This document shows, in pieces, positions 52,041 to 61,767 of a stretch of 64,000 nucleotides of DNA (within the stretch, counting starts at the first letter, position 1; each line of letters opens with the position of its first letter). The position numbers and the translations under genes are program-made. The notes under the pieces were generated by a model. That model searched no databases. It was not told the DNA's origin and saw only the letters and a program-made list of their open reading frames with translations. The stretch is from JADZAI01 sp046348585 (GTDB lineage: Bacteria; Pseudomonadota; Alphaproteobacteria; Micropepsales; Micropepsaceae), in NCBI GenBank assembly GCA_046348585.1, contig JAXMDZ010000002.1, positions 310,001 through 374,000 of the forward strand. The letters run 5' to 3'.

Positions 52041-53012
52041 ATGACCGAGCCCCAGTTCAGGACGATCGAGGGCGCGGGCGTGACGCTGCGCGCCGCGATG
52101 GCGGGGTCCGGCCCGCTCGTAATCATGGTCCACGGCTTCCCCGAGTCCTGGTATTCGTGGCGACACCAGATCGGCCCGATCGCGGCGGCGGGCTTCACCG
52201 CCTGCGCCGTCGACGTGCGGGGCTATGGCGGCTCCGGCAAGCCGCACGAGATCGAAGCCTACGACATGGCGCACATGATCGCCGACGTGATCGCGGTCGC
52301 CGACGCGGTGCAGCCGGACGCGCCCGCCATCCTGATCGGCCACGACTGGGGCGCGCCCATCGTCTGGAACACGGCGCTGACGAGGCCCGGCCGCATCGGC
52401 GCGGTGGCGGCGCTCTCGGTTCCCTATACCGGCGTCCCCGAGCGTCCCTTCAACGAGATTTTCGACGCGCTGTTCACGAAGAAAAACCGCTTCTTCTATC
52501 AGGCCTATTTCCAGAAGCCGGGCGTCGCGGAAGCCGAGCTGGAGGCCGACCCGCGCCGCTTCCTGCGCTGCTTCCTCTATGCGATTTCGGGCGATGCGAA
52601 GGCCGACAGCTGGCCGCGCGACAAGACCGCCGGCGCCGCGCTGCTGGACGGGCTGGAAGATCCCAAGGTCTTCCCGGCCTGGCTGAGCGAGGCCGATCTC
52701 GACTATTACGCCGGCGAGTTCGCGCGCTCCGGGCTTCGCGGCCCCATCAACCGCTATCGCAACCACGAGCGCGACTGGCGCTTCCTCATGCCCTTCAAGG
52801 GTCAGCCGATCCGCCAGAAGGCGCTCTTCATCGCGGGCGACCGCGACCCCGCCTTCAACATGTTCGGCGGCGCCGACCCGGTGCCGGCGATGCGCGAAGC
52901 CGTGCCGAACCTTCAGGGCGTGCATGTCCTGCCGGGCTGCGGGCACTGGACGCAGCAGGAGCGCCCCGCCGAGGTGACGGCGCTGCTGCTCGACTGGCTG
53001 AAGGCGCTCTAG
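52041..53012 (+). CDS. Alpha/beta hydrolase, epoxide hydrolase-like
   Basis: The 323-residue protein shows the oxyanion-hole loop HGFPESWYSWRHQ, the nucleophile in GHDWGAPIVWN (Asp102) and the catalytic histidine in GCGHWTQQERP (His302). An aspartate nucleophile after GH and the WYSW-type loop fit epoxide hydrolases, though dehalogenases share these. It starts after AGGAGGG and ends the operon. It may open an epoxide intermediate; that is inferred. Confidence 0.85.
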   Translation: MTEPQFRTIEGAGVTLRAAMAGSGPLVIMVHGFPESWYSWRHQIGPIAAAGFTACAVDVRGYGGSGKPHEIEAYDMAHMIADVIAVADAVQPDAPAILIGHDWGAPIVWNTALTRPGRIGAVAALSVPYTGVPERPFNEIFDALFTKKNRFFYQAYFQKPGVAEAELEADPRRFLRCFLYAISGDAKADSWPRDKTAGAALLDGLEDPKVFPAWLSEADLDYYAGEFARSGLRGPINRYRNHERDWRFLMPFKGQPIRQKALFIAGDRDPAFNMFGGADPVPAMREAVPNLQGVHVLPGCGHWTQQERPAEVTALLLDWLKAL

Positions 53013-53015
53013 GCT

Positions 53016-54218
53016 CTAAAGGCCCAGCACCAGCTTCGCCATGATGTCGCGCTGGATCTCGTTCGAACCGCCATAGATCGTCGAGGCGCGATTGTTGAGA
53101 TAGCGCGGCACGAGGGTGAGCCCGTGCGCCGGGCCGATGGGCGCAATGTTGCTGCCGGGCGTGCGCGCCTGGGGCTGATCGGGCGCCGCGTAGAAGCCGA
53201 GCGCCTCGACCGCCAGCTCGTCGATCGCCTGCATCGCCTCGGTGCCCTGCACTTTCAGCATCGACGAGGCGGGGCCGGGGTTCTTGCCGGCCGACAGCGC
53301 GGTCATCACCCGGTGCTCGGCCATTTCGATGGCGTCGACGCGAATGGCGAGCTGGGCCAACCGGGCGCGGAAATCGGCGTCCTCCATCAGCGCCGCGCCG
53401 TCGCCGGCCCGCTCGGCCGCGGCGGTGGCGCGCAACCGCTCCAGCGCCACTTTCAGGCCCGCGCCCGAACCGCCGCCGCGCTCGAACTCCAGCAAGTATT
53501 TGGCGACCGTCCAGCCCTGATTCTCCTCGCCGATGCGGTTGGCCTTGGGCACGCGCACATTGTCGAAGAAGACCTGGTTCACCTCGTGGTCGCCCGCCAT
53601 CGTGACGATGGGCTTCACCGAGATGCCGGGCGTCGCCATGTCGAGCAGCACGAACGAGATGCCGGCCTGCGGCTTGCCCTCGGTGCCGGTGCGCACCAGA
53701 CAGAACATGCGGCTGGCGAAATGGGCGTGGGTCGTCCAGATCTTGGTGCCGTTGATGACGTAGTCGTCGCCATCCGTGACCGCACGGCATTGCAGCGAGG
53801 CGAGGTCGGAGCCCGAGCCGGGCTCGGAATAGCCCTGGCACCAATAGTCCTCGCCCGAAAGGATGCGCGGCAGGTAATAGGCCTTCTGCTCGGGCGTGCC
53901 GAATTTCATGATCACCGGGCCGACCATCTTGAGGCCCATCGGCGACAGCGACGGCGTGCCGGCGCGGGCGCACTCGGCGGCGAAGATGTAGCGCTGCATC
54001 TCTGTCCAGCCGGTGCCGCCATATTCGACCGGCCAGGCCGGGGCGACCCAGCCCTTGGCGTGCAGGATCTTGTGCCAGGGGATGTTGAAGTCGCGGTCAG
54101 TGAAGACGCTGGTGGTCAGCCGCCCCGCCTGACGGAGATTCTCGGGCAGGTGCTCGGCGAGGAAAGCGCGCACCTCGTCGCGGAAGGCGGCCTCGTCCTT
54201 CGTCAGCTCCAGGTTCAT
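53016..54218 (-). CDS. Acyl-CoA dehydrogenase
   Basis: A 400-residue protein with the FAD segment WCQGYSEPGSGSDLASLQ and the C-terminal IYGGSNEIQRDIMAKL. The ATG at 54218 is preferred because GGGAGG stands seven bases before it; an ATG five codons earlier overlaps that ribosome site. It converges on the hydrolase gene with three bases between. It is a third dehydrogenase near the beta-oxidation operon, with its own promoter. Confidence 0.9.
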   Translation of the reverse strand: MNLELTKDEAAFRDEVRAFLAEHLPENLRQAGRLTTSVFTDRDFNIPWHKILHAKGWVAPAWPVEYGGTGWTEMQRYIFAAECARAGTPSLSPMGLKMVGPVIMKFGTPEQKAYYLPRILSGEDYWCQGYSEPGSGSDLASLQCRAVTDGDDYVINGTKIWTTHAHFASRMFCLVRTGTEGKPQAGISFVLLDMATPGISVKPIVTMAGDHEVNQVFFDNVRVPKANRIGEENQGWTVAKYLLEFERGGGSGAGLKVALERLRATAAAERAGDGAALMEDADFRARLAQLAIRVDAIEMAEHRVMTALSAGKNPGPASSMLKVQGTEAMQAIDELAVEALGFYAAPDQPQARTPGSNIAPIGPAHGLTLVPRYLNNRASTIYGGSNEIQRDIMAKLVLGL

Positions 54219-54352
54219 CGCGGCGCCTCCCATAGATCGTTTCCAGAAGACCTAGCCCGCCCCGGCGGGGTCGCCAAGCGGTGACGCTGCGTCGGGCGCG
54301 GCTTGACTTGAGGCCCAAACCCGGTAGCCCGGCAGAGGGAGAGAACGCACGC

Positions 54353-55003
54353 ATGGCGGCGGCAGTCGAGAAGGCCTACGAGATGATCCGCGACGGCATC
54401 GTGCGCGGCGTCTACGCCCAGGGCGATCACATCACGGCGCAGGCGCTGGCGGCGGCCTGCGGGCTCAGCCGCACGCCGGTGCGCGAGGCGATGCGCCGCC
54501 TGGCGGCCGAAGGCCTCATTCGCTTCATCGCCAATCGCGGCGCTTTCGTCACGCGCTTCAGCGAAGACGAAGTGCGCCAGACCTACGAATTGCGCGTGCT
54601 GCTGGAGAGCTTCGCCGCCGAGGCCGCCGCCCGCCATGCGACGGAAGCCCAGCTCGGCGAACTGGCCGCGCTCGCCGCCGAAATGAGCCGCGCGGCCGAG
54701 GATGGCGGAACCGGCGTGCTCGACCGCATCGCCGATCTCAACAGCCGCTTCCACCGGCTGATCGTCGAGGCCTCGGGCAATACGCGGCTGCACGACCTCA
54801 TCGGTTCGATCGTCGAATTGCCGCTGGTGATGTCGACCTTCCGCCGCTACAGCCGCGAGGAATTGCGGCGCTCGATGAACCAGCATGCCGAACTGGTCGC
54901 GGCGCTAAGGGCGCGCGATCCGCGCTGGGCGCGCAGCGTCATGGCGAGCCACATCCTGTCGGCGCGGCACACGCTTCTGGCGGCCCCGGCCGACGCCCGC
55001 TAG
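54353..55003 (+). CDS. GntR-family regulator, probable MatR
   Basis: A 216-residue protein with an N-terminal winged helix (about 5-70: LAAACGLSRTPVREAMRRL, FIANRGAFVTRF) and a C-terminal FCD domain (LRVLLESFAAEAAARHA). The ATG at 54353 has GGGAGAG ahead of it. It is followed 14 bases later by malonyl-CoA synthetase, as in the known matR-mat arrangement, so it likely responds to malonate. MatA and MatC genes are not next to it. Confidence 0.8.
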   Translation: MAAAVEKAYEMIRDGIVRGVYAQGDHITAQALAAACGLSRTPVREAMRRLAAEGLIRFIANRGAFVTRFSEDEVRQTYELRVLLESFAAEAAARHATEAQLGELAALAAEMSRAAEDGGTGVLDRIADLNSRFHRLIVEASGNTRLHDLIGSIVELPLVMSTFRRYSREELRRSMNQHAELVAALRARDPRWARSVMASHILSARHTLLAAPADAR

Positions 55004-55017
55004 CCCGAGGACCCGCG

Positions 55018-56511
55018 ATGACCGACCCGACGCCCACCCTCGCCGCCGCGATCGACGCACGCTGGCCGGGCTGGGCGGACCGCACGGCGATCGAAAGCGC
55101 CGACGGGCGGACGGCGAGCTTCGGGGCGTTGCATGCCGATGCGCTGGCGCTGGCCGGCGCGCTGCTCGACGAGGGGCTGAAGCCCGGCGACCGCATCGCC
55201 GTCGTCGCGCCCAAGAGCGAGGCGCTGCTGACGCTCTATCTCGCCTGCCTCCTCTCCGGCCTCGTCTATGCGCCGTTCAACGCCGACTACACGGCGGCGG
55301 AGTTCGCCTATCTGCTCGCCGACGTCGATCCGGCGGCGGTGGCGATCGCCCCGGCGCTGGCCGACCGCGCGGCGTCGGTCGCAGGCAAGGTGCGCCTCAT
55401 CGACGCCGAAAGCGGACTTGCGGCGTTGATCGCCCGGCGGTCGGCGACGCCGGCGACGCGGCCGGGGCCGGACGATCTCGCCGCCCTCCTCTACACCTCC
55501 GGCACCACCGGCAAGCCCAAGGGCGCGATGCTGACCCATCGCAATCTCGCCTCGAACGCGGCGACGCTGGTGGACCGGTGGGGCATCGCGGCGTCGGACG
55601 TGCTGCTGCATGCGCTGCCGATCTTTCACGCCCACGGGCTTTTCGTCGCCGCCAACACCTCGTTCCTCGCCGGCGTGCGGATGGTCTTCCTGCCGCGCTT
55701 CGAGGCGGCCGACATCGTGCGACGCATGGCGGGCGCGACGGTCTTCATGGGCGTGCCGACCCACTATGCGCGGCTGCTGGCCGAGCCGGGGCTCGGCGCG
55801 GCGGCGGCCTCGATGCGGCTCTTCGTGTCGGGTTCCGCGCCGCTGCCGGCCGACATCTGGACGGCGTTCAGGCGCGAGACCGGGCACGAGATCCTGGAAC
55901 GCTACGGCATGACCGAGACCGTGATGATGACCTCGAACCCGCTCGCCGGGGCGCGGATCGCGGGATCGGCCGGAAAGCCGCTGCCCGGCATCGCGCTGCG
56001 CATCGCCGCGCCGGACGGGACCGTCCTGCCGCAGGGCGAGACCGGCATCGTCGAGGTGAGCGGCCCCAACGTCTTCGCCGGCTATTGGCGGGCGGCGGAC
56101 AAGACCGCCGCCTCGTTCCGGCCGGACGGCTATTTCATCACCGGCGATATCGGGCGCTTCGACGAGGACGGCTATCTGCACCTCGCGGGCCGGGCCTCGG
56201 ACCTCATCATCTCGGGCGGCTTCAACGTCTATCCGCGCGAGGTCGAGGACGTGCTGCGCGAGATCGAGGGCGTCGCCGATTGCGCCGTCATCGGCCTGCC
56301 CCATGCCGACTGGGGCGAGGCGGTGGCAGCGGTCATCGAAACCGCGCCGGGATGCGCGCTCGCCGAGGCGGCGGTCATCGCCCATGCCCGCGCGGTGCTC
56401 GCGCCCTTCAAGACGCCCAAGCGGGTTCTCTTTCAAGCCCTGCCGCGCAACGCGATGGGCAAGATCGAGAAGTCGCGGCTGCGGGCCGGCCTCGCGGGCC
56501 TCTTCGCCTGA
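55018..56511 (+). CDS. matB: Malonyl-CoA synthetase MatB
   Basis: The 497-residue ANL ligase has the phosphate loop YTSGTTGKPKG (from 159), and several long stretches closely like MatB of Rhodopseudomonas: ASNAATLVDRWG, LLHALPIFHAHGLFVA, ATVFMGVPTHYARLL, FVSGSAPLPADI, LERYGMTETVMMTSNP. The C-terminal catalytic lysine is in NAMGKIEKSRL (about 482). It makes malonyl-CoA from malonate, CoA and ATP. It lies downstream of the MatR-like gene and converges on the monooxygenase with three bases between. Confidence 0.85.
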   Translation: MTDPTPTLAAAIDARWPGWADRTAIESADGRTASFGALHADALALAGALLDEGLKPGDRIAVVAPKSEALLTLYLACLLSGLVYAPFNADYTAAEFAYLLADVDPAAVAIAPALADRAASVAGKVRLIDAESGLAALIARRSATPATRPGPDDLAALLYTSGTTGKPKGAMLTHRNLASNAATLVDRWGIAASDVLLHALPIFHAHGLFVAANTSFLAGVRMVFLPRFEAADIVRRMAGATVFMGVPTHYARLLAEPGLGAAAASMRLFVSGSAPLPADIWTAFRRETGHEILERYGMTETVMMTSNPLAGARIAGSAGKPLPGIALRIAAPDGTVLPQGETGIVEVSGPNVFAGYWRAADKTAASFRPDGYFITGDIGRFDEDGYLHLAGRASDLIISGGFNVYPREVEDVLREIEGVADCAVIGLPHADWGEAVAAVIETAPGCALAEAAVIAHARAVLAPFKTPKRVLFQALPRNAMGKIEKSRLRAGLAGLFA

Positions 56512-56514
56512 GGC

Positions 56515-58035
56515 CTACTCGGCCGCTTCGCGCATAGGTTCGGCGGCGGCCGCCTTGGGCGCGGCGGGACGCTTCTCGAACCTCATCACGCCGTCCTCAA
56601 GCCGCCCGTAGCGCAGCGCCATGATGTCGCGCGCGTAGTTCTGGTAGAGCTTCCAGGGCGTCTTCGATCCCTGCTTGGGGAACTTGGCGATAGTGCGCTG
56701 GACATAGCCCGACGAGAAATCGAGCCAGGGTTCTTCCCCGACCGTCGGATCGTCGTTGCGCGGCGTGCACTGCGCGTAGCCCTTGGCGTCCATGTGCTTC
56801 AGCAGACGGCACACATAGTCGCAGGTCAGGTCGCATTTCAGCGTCCACGACGCATTGGTGTAGCCGAAGGACGAGGCGAGATTGGGCACGCCGCTATACA
56901 TCATGCCCTTGTAGGAGAGCGTCTTGGCCGGATCGACCGCCGCGCCGTCGACGCTGACGGCAAGGCCGTTCCAGACTTCGAGCCGCAGCCCCGTCGCGCT
57001 GACGATGACGTCGGCGTCGAGCGTGCGGCCGGATTTCAGCTTCAGCCCGGTCTCGGTGAAGGTCTCGATGTGGTCGGTGGCGATTTCGGCGCGGCCGTCG
57101 GAGATCGCCTTGAACATGTCGGCGTCCGGCACCAGGCAGACGCGCTGGTCCCAGGGATTGTAGGCGGGCGTGAAGTGCGTGGCGATGTCGTAGCCGGCGG
57201 GCAGCTGCTCCTTCACCATCTCGATCATGCGCTTCTTCACCTGCTCGGGCTTCTTGCGCGACATGCGATAGAAGAACATGCCGAGCAGGACGTTCTTCCA
57301 GCGCGTCAGCCAATAGGCGGTCCTGGCGGGGAGGAAGCTGCGCAGGCGGTTGGCGAGCTTGTCCTCGGCGGGGCGCGAGACCATGTAGGTCGGCGAGCGC
57401 TGCAACATCGTCACATGCGCCGCGGTCTTGGCCATCTCGGGCACCAGCGTCACCGCCGTCGCGCCGGAGCCGATCACCACGACGCGCTTGCCCTTGTAGT
57501 CGAGATCGGCTGGCCATTGCTGGGGATGGACGAGACGGCCCTTGTAGCGGTCGAGGCCGGGGAAGTCGGGCATGTAGCCGGACTCGTAGGAGTAGTAGCC
57601 GCCGCACAGGAACAGGAAGCCGCAGGTGAAGCGCCGCACCTCGCCCGTCGCGGCGTCGGCGGTCTCGACCGTCCAGCGCGCGTCGGCGGTCGACCAGGCG
57701 GCGCTCTTCACCAGGTGGCGGAAGCGGATGTGGCGGTCGATGCCGCCTTCGGACGCCGTGTCGCGGATGTATTTCAGGATCGACGGTCCGTCGGCGATCG
57801 CCTTCTGCTCCTTCCAGGGGCGGAAATTGTAGCCGAGCGTGTACATGTCGGAATCGGAGCGGATGCCGGGATAGCGGAAGAGATCCCAGGTCCCGCCGAT
57901 CGCCTCGCGCCCTTCCAGGATGACATAGGTCTTGCCCGGGCACTTGGCCTGGAGGTGATGCGCCGCGCCGACGCCGGAAAGGCCCGCCCCGACGATCACG
58001 ACATCGAAATGCTCGGCCTGAAGCTGGCTTGCCAT
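56515..58035 (-). CDS. FAD-dependent Baeyer-Villiger-type monooxygenase
   Basis: A protein of 506 residues with the FAD-binding motif GAGLSGVG (about 16-23), GTWDLFRYPGIRSDSD, the Baeyer-Villiger fingerprint FPGLDRYKGRLVHPQQWP, and a second nucleotide motif GSGATAVTL for NADPH. It inserts oxygen next to a ketone to form an ester or lactone, or oxidises a heteroatom. The motif and ...SDMYTLGY region resemble the CzcO/EtaA group. It is a single gene; the adjacent acyl-CoA and hydrolase genes suggest cyclic ketone or terpenoid degradation. Confidence 0.87.
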   Translation of the reverse strand: MASQLQAEHFDVVIVGAGLSGVGAAHHLQAKCPGKTYVILEGREAIGGTWDLFRYPGIRSDSDMYTLGYNFRPWKEQKAIADGPSILKYIRDTASEGGIDRHIRFRHLVKSAAWSTADARWTVETADAATGEVRRFTCGFLFLCGGYYSYESGYMPDFPGLDRYKGRLVHPQQWPADLDYKGKRVVVIGSGATAVTLVPEMAKTAAHVTMLQRSPTYMVSRPAEDKLANRLRSFLPARTAYWLTRWKNVLLGMFFYRMSRKKPEQVKKRMIEMVKEQLPAGYDIATHFTPAYNPWDQRVCLVPDADMFKAISDGRAEIATDHIETFTETGLKLKSGRTLDADVIVSATGLRLEVWNGLAVSVDGAAVDPAKTLSYKGMMYSGVPNLASSFGYTNASWTLKCDLTCDYVCRLLKHMDAKGYAQCTPRNDDPTVGEEPWLDFSSGYVQRTIAKFPKQGSKTPWKLYQNYARDIMALRYGRLEDGVMRFEKRPAAPKAAAAEPMREAAE

Positions 58036-58169
58036 GTCTCACCCTTCCCCGGTCAGCGGCTGTTTCGCCGTCTGACAATCTGTCATTTTGCCCAGCCTGC
58101 CCCAGTTCGCGCGCGGAATCCAGAGGCCGGCGACCGGCGGTCCCGGGCCTTCTTCGGGAATTCGCTGGC

Positions 58170-59402
58170 TCAGCCGCCGTTTTCCGCCTGGCGCTCGGCG
58201 ACCTGCGTGCCGTCCGTGACCCGGTCGCCGGGGTGCAGGATGACCCGGTCGCCGGCCTCCAGCCCCGAAAGCACCACCGCCTCGCGGTTGGTCCGCGCGC
58301 CGATCTCGACCCGGCGCTCGCGGGCGAGGCCCGAGCCGTCGATCACATAGACCGCCCAGGCGTCGCCGCGCCGGAACAGCGCCCCGAGCGGCGCCAGCAG
58401 CGCATCCTGCACGCGCTCGAGCGTCACATGCGCCATCACGCGATAGCCGTGTCCGAGGCCCGGCCGGTCCTCCGGCGCGCCCTCCAGATCGAGCACCACG
58501 ATCACGCGCTGCTCCTCGATGCCGAGGGCCGAGACCTTGGTGAAGCCCGCCGGCTCGACCCGGCGCACCCGCGCCGGAAGCGGCGTCGCCCCGCCCCAGC
58601 CGTCGATCACCGCCGGAAAGCCGGGCCGCACCCGCGCCGCGTCGGAGGAAAGCATCTCGACCACGATCTCGATCTTGCTGATGTCGCCGATTTCGAGAAG
58701 CGGCGTCCCGGCGGCGACGACCTGCTCGCTTTCCTGCGCGACGCTCAGCACTTCGCCGTCGATGGGCGCGCGCAGCAGCAGACAGCAGGCCGTCTCCTCC
58801 GCGCCCTCCGGCCCCGCGGCGTGCGGCCCGACGAGGCGCGCCTCGGCGATCTGAAGCTCCTGCTGGCGGACGGCGAGCGTCGCCTCGGCGCTCTCCACGC
58901 GCGCCTCCGCCGTCGCCAGCGCGGCCCGCGCCTCGTCGTAGCGGCTGGCCGAGATGTCGCCCGACTGGCGCAATTGCTCGGCGCGGGCGAAATCGCTGCG
59001 GGCCTTGCTGAGCAGCACGCTCGCCTCGCGCAACTGCGCCTCGGCCAGCGCGACCATCGCCTGGGCCGCCTCGACCGCCGCCTCGGCCTCGCGCCTTGCG
59101 CGGGCGTCGAGAAAGGCCGGAGCCGCCGGCTCGATGACCGCAACCACGGTCTCGCCGGCGATCACCTGATCGCCCACCTCGCGCGGCGCGCGCCGCAGCG
59201 TGCCGCCGATCGGCGCCGACACGGTGTAGATGTCGCGCACGCGGGTGCGGGCCTCCTCGCTGACCGACACGTCGAGCGCACCGCGCCCGATCGCCGCGAC
59301 ATCGACCGCGATCGGCGCGGGCATGAAGGCCCAGATCGCGGCCGCGAGGGCGGCGGCGGCGACGAGGGCGACAACGATGCGCCGCCTTGTCTGTGGCGTC
59401 AT
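58170..59402 (-). CDS. Periplasmic adaptor (HlyD/MFP family)
   Basis: The protein has 410 residues: an N-terminal membrane anchor (about 8-27), a lipoyl-like half, a long coiled coil (about 90-190, LREASVLLSKARSDF region), the second lipoyl half (LLRAPIDGEVLSVAQ) and beta-barrel domains. It links an inner-membrane ABC transporter to the periplasm. It is the last gene of a unit with the permease (3 bases away) and the ATPase. The cysteine pair ACCLL near residue 205 is unusual. Confidence 0.88.
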   Translation of the reverse strand: MTPQTRRRIVVALVAAAALAAAIWAFMPAPIAVDVAAIGRGALDVSVSEEARTRVRDIYTVSAPIGGTLRRAPREVGDQVIAGETVVAVIEPAAPAFLDARARREAEAAVEAAQAMVALAEAQLREASVLLSKARSDFARAEQLRQSGDISASRYDEARAALATAEARVESAEATLAVRQQELQIAEARLVGPHAAGPEGAEETACCLLLRAPIDGEVLSVAQESEQVVAAGTPLLEIGDISKIEIVVEMLSSDAARVRPGFPAVIDGWGGATPLPARVRRVEPAGFTKVSALGIEEQRVIVVLDLEGAPEDRPGLGHGYRVMAHVTLERVQDALLAPLGALFRRGDAWAVYVIDGSGLARERRVEIGARTNREAVVLSGLEAGDRVILHPGDRVTDGTQVAERQAENGG

Positions 59403-59405
59403 GCG

Positions 59406-61763
59406 CTACTCCCTGGACTTCAGAACTTCGACGAGATCGAGCCCGTTGAGCCGCCGCCGCACGGCGAGGCCCGAGGCCAGCGCGGCCGAGGCCGCCGCCA
59501 GCATCGCCCAGGCATAGGTCGAGGTCTCGATCACCAGCGGTATGCGGAACAGTTCGGTCTCGAATCCCTTGGTCATCGCCAGCGCCAACCCATAGCCCAG
59601 GATGCAGCCGAGAGGCAGCGCCGCAAGCGTCAGCAGGCCAAGCTCGGCCAGCAGGATCCACGCGACCTCCGCCCGGGTGAAGCCGAGGACGCGCAGGCTG
59701 ACCAGCTCGCGCGCCCGTTCCGACAACTGGATGCGGGCGCTGTTGTAGGCGACGCCGACCGCGATGGTCAGCGCCAGCGCGGTGAAGACGCCGGTGGTGA
59801 TGAGGATGTTCTCGGCCATGGTCGCCCGCAGGGTCTGGAGCGAGACGCTCTGCAGGGCGACCGAGGAGACCGCCGGCATCGCCTTGACGGCGGCATAGAG
59901 GCCGGCCGCGCCGCGAGGGTCCAGCTTGACGTTGACGGCCGTGATCTCAGGCCCCTCGCCCATCAGGCGATTGACCGCGGCGATGTCCATGACGGCGCCC
60001 ATGCCGACATAGCTGCGCACGATCGCCGTCACCGGCACGTCCTCGATCCGCCGGCGGCCCTCCAGCGCCTCGACCCGGACGATGTCGCCGGCCTTGGCGT
60101 CGAGAACCTCGGCCATCTTGTCGGTGAGGACGAGGCCGGTCTCGGGCAGGGCGACGGTGCGGCCGTCGGTGTCGATGATGCGCGAGAGATCGGCGTCGGG
60201 CGTCCTGCCGGCAAGACCCGCGCGCCGCGAAATGGGGCCGTGCGACAGCCGCACGGCGACATTGCGCACCGGCTCCACGGTGAGGATTCCGGGCAGCCGG
60301 GCGACGTCGGCCAGCGCCGACGCCGGACGCTCGACGGCAAAGCCGACCACCGCATCCATCCGGTCGGCGCGGAAGAACGAGAAGTCGATGAGATGCTCGA
60401 TCGCGTCCTGCGAGAACAGCGCCGCGATCAGCACCGCCACCGACATCGAAATGCCGAACACGGTGAGGATCGCGCGCAACGGCCAGCGCACGATGTGGCG
60501 CAGGATCATCACCGTGCTCTGCGACATCCGCACCGGAATGCTGGCATGGCCGAGACGGCGATAGCCGGGCGGCACCGGCGCCTGCATCGCGACCGCGGCG
60601 GGCAGGCGAACGACGACGCGCACGGCGCTGGCGGCCCCGGCGATCGCGGCGAGCAGCGTCACCGCCACCGCGCCCACATAGACCGAGGCGTCGATGTGGA
60701 AGATCAGAAACGGAAAGTGGAAGAAGCGGCTGTAGAGGCTGGCGAGGCCGTGCCCCAGCCACAGCCCCGCGCCCAGCCCGGCGGCCGCTCCGGCGACGGC
60801 GATGGCGATGGCGAATTTGAGATAGTGCCAGCCGATCTCCACCGAGCCGTAGCCGAGCGCCTTGAGCAGCCCGACCTGTTCGCGCTCCAGCGCGACGAGG
60901 CGCGACAGGGTGATGTTGACGAGGAACGCCGAGACCAGAAGGAAGATCGGCGGCAGGATGACGCTCATCGCGCGCTGCTGCTGCAACTCGGAGTCCAGGA
61001 AGGCGTGGCTCTGCTGGTCCTTGCGGCCATAAGCGCCGAGGCCGCCATAGGGCGCGAGCAAATCGTCCAGCCGCTCGATGACAGCCGTCTCCGACGCGCC
61101 GGCCAGCAGCTTGACCGAGACGTCAGAGAACGCGCCGTCCTGATCGAAGGCGGCGGCGAGCGCGCGGCGCGACATCCAGATCACCGCGAAGCGCCGGTCG
61201 TCGGGAACGAGCGCACCCGGGGCCAGCGTGTAGATGAACTCCGGGCTGAGCGCGGTGCCGACGATCTCAAGAGTCCGGCGACGCCCGCCCACGATGGCCG
61301 CGAAGCGCGATCCCGGCTCGAAGCCGTGGGCGGCGGCGAAGGCCTCGTTGACGACGATCTCGTCGGGGCGTTCGGGATCGGGCGTGCGGCCCCGGCGCAG
61401 ATAGATGCGGTTCAGTTCGGCGTCGCCCTCGTCGGGCAGCGAGACCAGCCGCGCCGACACCGGTTCGGCGACGCCTTCCAGGTCGAGGATCGCGGCATCG
61501 ACGATCCGGGTCTCGTCGGCGGCCACGCCGTCGATGGCGGCGATCTCGTCGCGCAGGCGCTCGGGCGCGCGGCGGACCGTCGCGAACACGTCGGCGAACA
61601 TCTGGCGGTCGTAATAGGCGGCGCGCGTCTCGTCGAGCGACTGATAGGCGCCCATGCCCAGAACGAGCGTGGCGACGCCCGCCGCCATGACGCCGGCGAT
61701 GGCGAGAGCCTGCGAGCGAAGCCGCCAGATGTCGCGCCGCAATTTCCGGTCGAGCACCGCCAT
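59406..61763 (-). CDS. ABC transporter permease, FtsX/MacB-type, duplicated
   Basis: A protein of 785 residues with an N-terminal membrane helix, two FtsX-type transmembrane cores (around PPIFLLVSAFLVNITLSR and FTALALTIAVGVAYNSAR) and large periplasmic domains between. It has the arrangement of LolCDE/MacB-like exporters fused in tandem. With its ATPase and adaptor it probably moves a hydrophobic molecule or lipid from the membrane to the periplasm. The ATPase ends four bases upstream. Confidence 0.88.
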   Translation of the reverse strand: MAVLDRKLRRDIWRLRSQALAIAGVMAAGVATLVLGMGAYQSLDETRAAYYDRQMFADVFATVRRAPERLRDEIAAIDGVAADETRIVDAAILDLEGVAEPVSARLVSLPDEGDAELNRIYLRRGRTPDPERPDEIVVNEAFAAAHGFEPGSRFAAIVGGRRRTLEIVGTALSPEFIYTLAPGALVPDDRRFAVIWMSRRALAAAFDQDGAFSDVSVKLLAGASETAVIERLDDLLAPYGGLGAYGRKDQQSHAFLDSELQQQRAMSVILPPIFLLVSAFLVNITLSRLVALEREQVGLLKALGYGSVEIGWHYLKFAIAIAVAGAAAGLGAGLWLGHGLASLYSRFFHFPFLIFHIDASVYVGAVAVTLLAAIAGAASAVRVVVRLPAAVAMQAPVPPGYRRLGHASIPVRMSQSTVMILRHIVRWPLRAILTVFGISMSVAVLIAALFSQDAIEHLIDFSFFRADRMDAVVGFAVERPASALADVARLPGILTVEPVRNVAVRLSHGPISRRAGLAGRTPDADLSRIIDTDGRTVALPETGLVLTDKMAEVLDAKAGDIVRVEALEGRRRIEDVPVTAIVRSYVGMGAVMDIAAVNRLMGEGPEITAVNVKLDPRGAAGLYAAVKAMPAVSSVALQSVSLQTLRATMAENILITTGVFTALALTIAVGVAYNSARIQLSERARELVSLRVLGFTRAEVAWILLAELGLLTLAALPLGCILGYGLALAMTKGFETELFRIPLVIETSTYAWAMLAAASAALASGLAVRRRLNGLDLVEVLKSRE

Positions 61764-61767
61764 CGGC

